Assembly: GCA_029264635.1 (NCBI GenBank)
Contig: JARIAA010000232.1
Span: 1 to 11,519, forward strand
DNA from: Psychrobacter sp.
GTDB taxonomy: Bacteria > Pseudomonadota > Gammaproteobacteria > Pseudomonadales > Moraxellaceae
DNA length: 11,519 nt
Direction: 5' to 3'
The position numbers and the translations under genes were made by a program. Shown piece by piece: positions 6,947 through 11,519 of the stretch. A model generated the notes under the pieces. It searched no databases. It was not told the DNA's origin and saw nothing but the letters and a program-made list of their open reading frames with translations. Every line of letters starts with the position of its first letter. Position 1 is the first letter of the stretch.

Positions 6947-8155
6947 TTAGCTATAACCAAAGACGTCTCGCGTGTAAACCTTATCAGAGACTGACGCCAA
7001 ATCCTCATCCCAGCGATTGGCAACGATAAGATCATTTTGCTCGATAAACTGCTGTACATCGTGAATTACGGTACAGCTCCTAAAAGTGTCATCTGTGATG
7101 GAAGGCTCATAGATGCTAATGGTCAAACCATGCTGGAGTAAAATATCTATGATATCTAGCACCGCTGAATCACGAAAATTATCAGCATCTTTTTTCATAC
7201 TGAGTCTGTAAATACCAACGCGGGTAGGCTGCTTTTCGATAATTTGCCGTGCGATGAAGCGCTTGCGGGTACTGTTTGCATCGACCACAGCATGAATAAG
7301 GTTGGCAGGAATATCGTTATAATTGGCTTTGAGTTGCTGCGTATCTTTAGGGAGACAATAGCCGCCATACCCAAAAGAGGGGTTGTTATAATGTTGACCG
7401 ATGCGTGGATCAAGACCCATGCCATCTATGATAGCTTGGCTCGAGAGTCGCTGTTTTTCAGCAAAGCTATCTAGCTCATTAAAAAACGCGATGCGCATGG
7501 CCAGATAGCTATTGGCGAACAATTTTACCGCTTCTGCCTCTGTGGTCGGCATAAACAGCTTCTCGACATGACTCTCATTACTCGCTTTTTCGTACATATC
7601 TGTCAGATATAGGGCAAGATCAGCAAGTGAGTCTGCTGCACCAATAATAATGCGAGAAGGATGAAGATTGTCATAGAGTGCCTGTCCTTCACGGAGGAAT
7701 TCTGGCATAAACATGATGGATTCATCTATATCGCCTACCACGCGAGTCTGCATAGACTTTGTAAAACCAATGGGAATGGTTGATTTTATTACGATAGGAA
7801 CGTGCTTGTTTTGTCGGCGGATAGACTCAATACTCATCTCAACGGTTGAGGTATCGAACTTTCCTGAGGCAACATCATAGTTAGTGGGCGTCGCAATAAT
7901 AACGATGTCTGCGTGTTGATACAGATTGTCATCGTGGTATTGGGCTTGAAGGTTCAGTGTTTTTTGAGATAGAAACGCCACGATGTCTTTATCATGTAAA
8001 GGCGAGTCAAAGTTTTGCAAACGCGTAATTTTTTCTTTATCGATATCATAAAGTGTCACGCAAGTATCAAGTTTTGGCTGCGCAAGCAAAATAGCATTGG
8101 ATAAGCCCACGTAACCTGCGCCAATGACGACGATTTTTTTTATAGTAAAGGTCAT
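6947..8155 (-). CDS. ugd: UDP-glucose 6-dehydrogenase
   Basis: The 402-aa enzyme oxidises UDP-glucose to UDP-glucuronate with two NAD+, supplying precursors for capsule, exopolysaccharide or modified LPS sugars. Domains in order: an N-terminal Rossmann fold with GAGYVG (residues 12-17) and D37/D39 after the second strand; a central dimerisation helix; and a C-terminal UDP-binding domain. Active-site features are PEFLREG (151-157), EAVKLFANSYLAMRIAFFNE with K211 and N215, and the nucleophile C267 in FGYGGYCLPKDT with D271. The late motif VGIYRLSMKKDADNFRDSA is typical of the short enterobacterial-type Ugd (E. coli 388 aa), not of the longer forms. ATG 8155 has only weak upstream purines. No polysaccharide genes are adjacent, so this is a solitary copy here. 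Confidence 0.95.
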   Translation of the reverse strand: MTFTIKKIVVIGAGYVGLSNAILLAQPKLDTCVTLYDIDKEKITRLQNFDSPLHDKDIVAFLSQKTLNLQAQYHDDNLYQHADIVIIATPTNYDVASGKFDTSTVEMSIESIRRQNKHVPIVIKSTIPIGFTKSMQTRVVGDIDESIMFMPEFLREGQALYDNLHPSRIIIGAADSLADLALYLTDMYEKASNESHVEKLFMPTTEAEAVKLFANSYLAMRIAFFNELDSFAEKQRLSSQAIIDGMGLDPRIGQHYNNPSFGYGGYCLPKDTQQLKANYNDIPANLIHAVVDANSTRKRFIARQIIEKQPTRVGIYRLSMKKDADNFRDSAVLDIIDILLQHGLTISIYEPSITDDTFRSCTVIHDVQQFIEQNDLIVANRWDEDLASVSDKVYTRDVFGYS

Positions 8156-8300
8156 AAGTCTTAATTTTCTCGATGAAACTAAAGGGTAGTGAGACAGTTT
8201 ATCCCTAATAAATAGATGGGGATGCTGTATTGGCAGCCATAATACACCTTTATGATAAAAGCGTCTAAAAATCTGAATGAATGATTATCGTGCTTCATTA

Positions 8301-8783
8301 CTAATGGTCTGGAATCAGCGCCAATGTCTCTGCCATATCCATAATTACCTGCCAATGCTTGGGTTCAAGCGGAATGACCGTTAACTGCTGGCAGCCTTTT
8401 CTAAGTAGTAACGAGTCCTCAAGTGTAGGAATGAATTTTAGCGCAGATAAGGGTAGTGTCTCTTTAAACGCTTGCTTAAAGGTCACATCAACCATGTACC
8501 AGCGCGGCGCATCCTTTGTCGCTATCGGATCATAATGTTTATGTTCAGGATGAAATTGGGTCGGATCAGGGTAACCTGCTTGAGTGATGGTCATGATACC
8601 AGCAACGCCAGATGGCTTGGCACTTGAATGATAAAAAAATACCTTATCGCCTATTCTCATCTCATCACGCATAAAATTGCGGGCGCGGTAATTGCGTACA
8701 CCATCCCAGCCCTCTGTGCCCAAACGTTGTAAATCCTCAATACCAAAGAATTTTGGATTAGATTTCATCAGCCAATATGCCAT
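8301..8783 (-). CDS. EVE-domain (PUA-like) protein
   Basis: The 160-aa protein is almost entirely one EVE domain, a PUA-like fold. In other members EVE and related YTH/ASCH domains bind modified or non-canonical bases in RNA or DNA. Diagnostic features are the start AYWLMKSNP, the core WDGVRNYRARNFMR at residues 25-38, GDKVFFYHSSAKPSGVAGI at 45-63, YPDPTQF at about 71-77, and RWYMVDVTFKQ at about 94-104. The aromatic residues W25, F49, Y51 and W95 could form the base-binding cage. ATG 8783 has AGGA 7 bases upstream. It is transcribed divergently from hemW and no partner gene is fused or overlapping. The domain call is firm; the ligand is unknown for this protein. Confidence 0.92.
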   Translation of the reverse strand: MAYWLMKSNPKFFGIEDLQRLGTEGWDGVRNYRARNFMRDEMRIGDKVFFYHSSAKPSGVAGIMTITQAGYPDPTQFHPEHKHYDPIATKDAPRWYMVDVTFKQAFKETLPLSALKFIPTLEDSLLLRKGCQQLTVIPLEPKHWQVIMDMAETLALIPDH

Positions 8784-9110
8784 ACCTTTATCCTAATGTT
8801 TTTAGGTGTTCAATGATGCGCCGTTGTATAGGTTTTATCTATTATAATGATTATTGTATTAAGTCATGTCTACGTATTTTGCCTATCCGTTAGCCCTGTT
8901 GCTATTAACGTTTGTTAAGCATTATGTTGTACGTATGCAGGGTTTTTATGATCATCATAATGCTAAGACTTTTTGCTCACTGTCTTTTAATTGTTACAAG
9001 CGATAAATAAAGATATTCATAAAGACAGGGCTTTTATTTGAGCCGCATAGTCGTTATCCTAGCTCTATTTTTTGCGCATAGTCACAGTCTTTTATTGGTA
9101 AGTTTACCTT
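8784..9110. other. Divergent intergenic region between the EVE gene and hemW
   Basis: This 327-bp stretch has no ORF of note and should hold both divergent promoters. ATTATAAT at 8841-8848 gives a -10-like hexamer on each strand, but I see no good -35 for either. Two inverted repeats are nested: AGCCCTGT (8892-8899) with ACAGGGCT (9025-9032), and inside it AGCATTATG (8918-8926) with CATAATGCT (8956-8964). The outer right arm is followed by TTTATTT on the plus strand. This could be a structured hemW leader or a small RNA of about 150 nt, but the evidence is structural only. Confidence 0.45.
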
Positions 9111-10397
9111 ATGTCTTTATCTACAACCGAATCTACAACCGATTTTCATACAACGTCCTTTAGCGCTATCAATGCTGAGGCTCATATAGACGCCACAAGT
9201 ATTCCTTTGGCGCTATACATTCATATCCCATGGTGCGTAAAAAAATGTCCTTATTGCGATTTTAACTCACATGAGCTGGGCGAAAACGTGCAGCTGTCTA
9301 TGTATGAAGAATATGTAGACGCGTTGTTGCTTGACGCGCAAACACAGCAGCTACTTGCTCAAGGACGCCAGATAACCTCCATATTTATCGGTGGTGGCAC
9401 GCCATCATTATTGCCAATTGAGCAGTATGAGCGCTTATTTGCTGGTTTACGAATCTGCTTTAATTTTTCTGATGATATTGAGATTACGATGGAGGCCAAT
9501 CCTGGTACATTGGAGCATGCACCATTTGCAGAGTATCTCAAAGTGGGCATCAATCGCTTATCAATTGGCGTACAGAGCTTTGCTGCTGACAAACTCCAGA
9601 CACTAGGACGTATTCATGATCCCGCGCAGGCATTCTCTGCTATTCAGGCGGCACGCGCCGCAGGCTTTGAGCGAATAAATGTAGACTTGATGCATGGATT
9701 GCCACAGCAATCGGTACAGGAGGCGTTGCATGATATTCAAACAGCGCATGATGCTGGCGCAACGCACCTCTCTTGGTATCAATTAACGATTGAGCCAAAT
9801 ACGGTATTCTACCGCAGTCAGCCTATCTTGCCTGATGAAGATAACTTGGCAGATATTGAGGAGGCAGGGCAGGCTTTGCTACAAAATTTAGGCTACGACA
9901 ATTATGAGGTATCGGCATGGGCAGGTGGGTCAGATAAGCTGTGTCGACATAACATGAATTATTGGCAGTTCGGTGATTATCTGGCGATTGGCGCAGGCGC
10001 GCACGGTAAAATAACTATCAATGCGGATGCAGCAGATAACGGGGCATCAAGTTTATCTAAAAATAAGGAGACGCGCTTAACAGCAGGTATTTATCGCTTT
10101 AGTAAATCACGCGCGCCAAAAGACTATATGACTTATAAGGATGCACCAAAAATGATTAATTGGCAGCCCATTGCAACTGATGAGCTTACTAGCGAGTTTA
10201 TGCTTAATGCACTACGCATACATGATGGGGTCGTATGGTCATCATTTGAGGCGCGAACGGGGCTTAGTTATCAGAGTATAGCGTTGCAAATAGAGAAGCT
10301 GATTGAACAAGGTCTACTAATGGATAATCCTAAACGTTTACAACCAACGGCTGTGGGAAGGCGGTATTTAAATCAGATATTACGCGCGTTTTTATAA
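9111..10397 (+). CDS. hemW: HemW, radical-SAM haem chaperone
   Basis: The 428-aa protein is a radical-SAM family member now understood as a haem-binding chaperone that delivers haem to respiratory enzymes. The Fe-S/SAM motif is HIPWCVKKCPYCDF with C42, C46 and C49. The position after the third cysteine is D-F, as in HemW, not the extra cysteine of the true oxygen-independent coproporphyrinogen oxidase HemN. Other features are IFIGGGTPS, MEANPGT, LSIGVQSF and the HemW-specific haem-binding motif HNMNYW at 280-285 in CRHNMNYWQFGDYLAIGAGAHG. A C-terminal winged-helix-like HemN_C region follows (LNALRIHDGV onwards). It is about 50 aa longer than E. coli HemW, mostly in a Ser/Thr-rich N-terminal extension of about 30 residues. 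Only a weak ribosome binding site precedes ATG 9111. rdgB, the usual E. coli neighbour, is not adjacent. Confidence 0.95.
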   Translation: MSLSTTESTTDFHTTSFSAINAEAHIDATSIPLALYIHIPWCVKKCPYCDFNSHELGENVQLSMYEEYVDALLLDAQTQQLLAQGRQITSIFIGGGTPSLLPIEQYERLFAGLRICFNFSDDIEITMEANPGTLEHAPFAEYLKVGINRLSIGVQSFAADKLQTLGRIHDPAQAFSAIQAARAAGFERINVDLMHGLPQQSVQEALHDIQTAHDAGATHLSWYQLTIEPNTVFYRSQPILPDEDNLADIEEAGQALLQNLGYDNYEVSAWAGGSDKLCRHNMNYWQFGDYLAIGAGAHGKITINADAADNGASSLSKNKETRLTAGIYRFSKSRAPKDYMTYKDAPKMINWQPIATDELTSEFMLNALRIHDGVVWSSFEARTGLSYQSIALQIEKLIEQGLLMDNPKRLQPTAVGRRYLNQILRAFL

Positions 10398-10471
10398 TCA
10401 ACCTTGAGTGCAAAGTTAATAAGGACTTAAGCGTAGTGAGCATGACTCATTGTTGGCTATCATATGGCAAT

Positions 10472-10505
10472 AAAAAAGACTTACCAAATGGTAAGCCCTT
10501 TTAAA
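10472..10505. terminator. Bidirectional terminator between hemW and the entericidin-like genes
   Basis: CTTACC (10480-10485) pairs with GGTAAG (10490-10495) around an AAAT loop. An A-run sits on the left and CCCTTTT on the right. Read on the minus strand the stem is followed by TCTTTTTT, a good U tract for the entericidin operon; on the plus strand it is weaker and would serve hemW. Confidence 0.75.
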
Positions 10506-10523
10506 AAACCTAATTCTTAAAAA

Positions 10524-10664
10524 TTAGATTTTGTCTTGTACGTTTGCTGCGCCACCAGTAACAGCATTACCTGCACTTGATACGTCTTGGCCTAAACCTT
10601 TAAACGTATTGCAACCAGTTAATACAAACATAGCAGTCAAAGATGCGATAATTACTTTTTTCAT
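10524..10664 (-). CDS. Entericidin-like small lipoprotein, copy 1
   Basis: This 46-aa lipoprotein precursor starts MKKVIIASLTAMFVLTGCNT. It has a short signal peptide, the lipobox LTGC with lipidated C18, and a 28-residue mature part (CNTFKGLGQDVSSAGNAV and so on) typical of the entericidin EcnA/EcnB family. The E. coli pair is described as a membrane-active toxin (EcnB) with an antidote (EcnA), but many bacterial homologues have no demonstrated activity. GAGGAGC lies 5 bases before ATG 10664, a strong ribosome binding site. It is second in a two-gene operon, 33 bp after copy 2, and is followed by a terminator. At protein level 34 of 46 residues match copy 2. Confidence 0.88.
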   Translation of the reverse strand: MKKVIIASLTAMFVLTGCNTFKGLGQDVSSAGNAVTGGAANVQDKI

Positions 10665-10841
10665 AGTGAGCTCCTCATAAAAATTAGTTTATAAAATTTA
10701 GATTTTTCTTTGAACGCTTTCAGCGCCGTCAGAGATGCCTTCACCAGCTCTATTTACGTCTTGACCGAAACCCTTAAAAGTGTTGCAGCCAGTAAGTACA
10801 ACCATAGCGGTCAAAGATGCGATAATTACTTTTTTCATAGT
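10636..10841 (-). repeat. Direct 32-bp repeat from duplication of the entericidin-like genes
   Basis: Bases 10636-10667 and 10810-10841 are identical over 32 nt. They cover three bases before each start codon and the first nine to ten codons. The copies are 174 bp apart, so recombination between them would delete exactly one gene and leave a fused intact one. Confidence 0.9.
10698..10838 (-). CDS. Entericidin-like small lipoprotein, copy 2
   Basis: This is a second 46-aa precursor, MKKVIIASLTAMVVLTGCNT at its start, with lipobox LTGC and lipidated C18. The frame stays open upstream to 11042, but ATG 10838 is the start: it has GAGGG 8 bases upstream and gives the same N-terminus and length as copy 1. 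The mature C-terminal part is more charged than in copy 1 (NRAGEGISDGAESVQRKI, with R30, E33, D37, E40 and R44). It is first in the operon. Outer- or inner-membrane location is uncertain, since the residue after C18 is Asn, not Asp. Toxin versus antidote roles cannot be assigned from sequence. Confidence 0.88.
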   Translation of the reverse strand: MKKVIIASLTAMVVLTGCNTFKGFGQDVNRAGEGISDGAESVQRKI

Positions 10842-11142
10842 AAATCCCTCTAAAAAAATGAATGAAATAAAGACGATCCTACTGGATAATCCATTTAAAT
10901 GTCGTTTGTCAGTTATTAAGATAAAACTGCGAAATCGTAATTCTAGATAAACGGGGTTTGAATGTCGATCCAATGCTACTAAATAGTGTTGATATCCGCT
11001 ACGGCTATAATAGAGAAAGTTAAAATCAATGCCCAGTATCAAAATGTAATTATTGATAATAAACTGTAACTTTTGATTACGTAGATTATCATCAAACGCT
11101 TATTTTTTATTCGTAACTAAAATTATTATTTATGGAAACTTT
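10839..11142. other. Divergent intergenic region between the entericidin-like operon and trmL
   Basis: This AT-rich 304-bp region must hold both divergent promoters. No -35/-10 pair is good enough to call. Small palindromes include TGGAT-A-ATCCA near 10880 and ATTTAAAT just beyond it. I see no gene here; the minus-strand frame that stays open to 11042 shows no start signal or family match. Confidence 0.5.
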
Positions 11143-11519
11143 ATGACTATTCATATTGTGCTAGTTGCACCAAAAATGCCAAGCAATACTGGCAATGTTA
11201 TTCGTTTATGTGCCAATAGTGGCGCGCAGCTGCATCTGGTGCAGCCATTAGGCTTTGAGCTCGATGATAAGAAGTTACGCCGTGCAGGATTGGATTATCA
11301 CGAGTACGCGCGCCTGCAAGTGCACAAAGACTGGTCGGCAGCAAAGCAGGCATTACTTGAGTCAGAGTGTAAAATAATAACGGCGTTGACGACAAAGCTT
11401 AGTAAACCGTTTTACGAGTATGATTTTGCGGCGCAAGCAGATACCAAAACGGAGTCAGCAGTGTCACCTAACGTAGCGTTATTGTTTGGCTCTGAGACAG
11501 CAGGTCTGCCCGATGACAT
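11143..11519 (+). CDS. trmL: tRNA (cytidine(34)-2'-O)-methyltransferase, partial (3' end outside window)
   Basis: TrmL is a small SPOUT methyltransferase that 2'-O-methylates the wobble nucleotide of tRNA-Leu isoacceptors using SAM. About 125 residues are visible of an expected 155-160. Motifs are MPSNTGNVIRLCANSGAQLH at residues 12-31, LGFELDDKKLRRAGLDYHEY at about 36-55, and LLFGSETAGLP near the cut end, which matches the SAM-binding motif. The last knot strand is missing because the window ends. ATG 11143 has GGAA about 7 bases upstream; an ATG at 11132 is out of frame. The sequence between about residues 100 and 112 (AADTK/ESAVSP region) is an Ala/Thr/Ser-rich addition relative to E. coli. 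Confidence 0.93.
   Translation, partial: MTIHIVLVAPKMPSNTGNVIRLCANSGAQLHLVQPLGFELDDKKLRRAGLDYHEYARLQVHKDWSAAKQALLESECKIITALTTKLSKPFYEYDFAAQADTKTESAVSPNVALLFGSETAGLPDD

Noticed and set aside
8784..9110. 6S RNA gene next to the EVE gene
   Set aside because: The context suggested it, but I see none of the conserved closing-stem or bubble sequences of gammaproteobacterial 6S RNA; only generic inverted repeats are present.
10524..10841. Classical ecnA antidote plus ecnB toxin assignment
   Set aside because: The two copies are more similar to each other than either is obviously similar to EcnA or EcnB, so naming one as toxin and the other as antidote is not supported.
10698..11042. A 114-residue reading frame containing entericidin-like copy 2
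   Set aside because: The first 68 codons have no ribosome binding site and no relation to the family; ATG 10838 has a good one and gives the same N-terminus and length as the neighbouring copy.

Overview
The window looks like chromosomal DNA of a Moraxellaceae gammaproteobacterium, most likely Psychrobacter. The evidence is a moderately AT-rich base composition with AT-rich intergenic DNA, proteobacterial-type housekeeping enzymes (AccB/AccC, HemW, TrmL, short-form Ugd), Asn/Asp-rich low-complexity stretches, and two lineage-type secreted or lipid-anchored proteins I cannot assign to a named family. The genus is inferred from remembered protein flavour, not from a search.

Layout from left to right. 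The 3' half of leuA (+) ends in a strong terminator. An unrecognised 206-aa, probably exported protein with four cysteines (+) follows. It converges on the accB-accC operon (-) across a bidirectional terminator. Next on the minus strand are a MATE-family efflux pump, a 346-aa lipoprotein with an 11-residue tandem repeat, a UDP-glucose 6-dehydrogenase (ugd) and an EVE-domain protein. A 327-bp divergent intergenic region leads to hemW (+). hemW converges on two tandem 46-aa entericidin-like lipoproteins (-), again across a two-way terminator. The window closes with the 5' three quarters of trmL (+).

Functionally this is a patchwork of independent units: leucine synthesis (leuA), malonyl-CoA supply for fatty acid synthesis (accBC), drug/cation efflux (MATE), UDP-glucuronate supply for surface polysaccharide (ugd), haem delivery (hemW), tRNA wobble-base methylation (trmL) and envelope lipoproteins. 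Only accB-accC and the entericidin pair look like operons. I see no transposase, integrase, tRNA, rRNA, CRISPR array or phage gene.

I found no convincing new multi-gene system. The least explained signals are in non-coding DNA and small genes. They are a 70-nt nested hairpin between accB and accC; a 381-bp region upstream of accB with competing inverted repeats; a perfect 17-bp inverted repeat that includes the MATE stop codon; nested inverted repeats between the EVE gene and hemW; and the duplicated entericidin-like genes, which share an exact 32-bp repeat.
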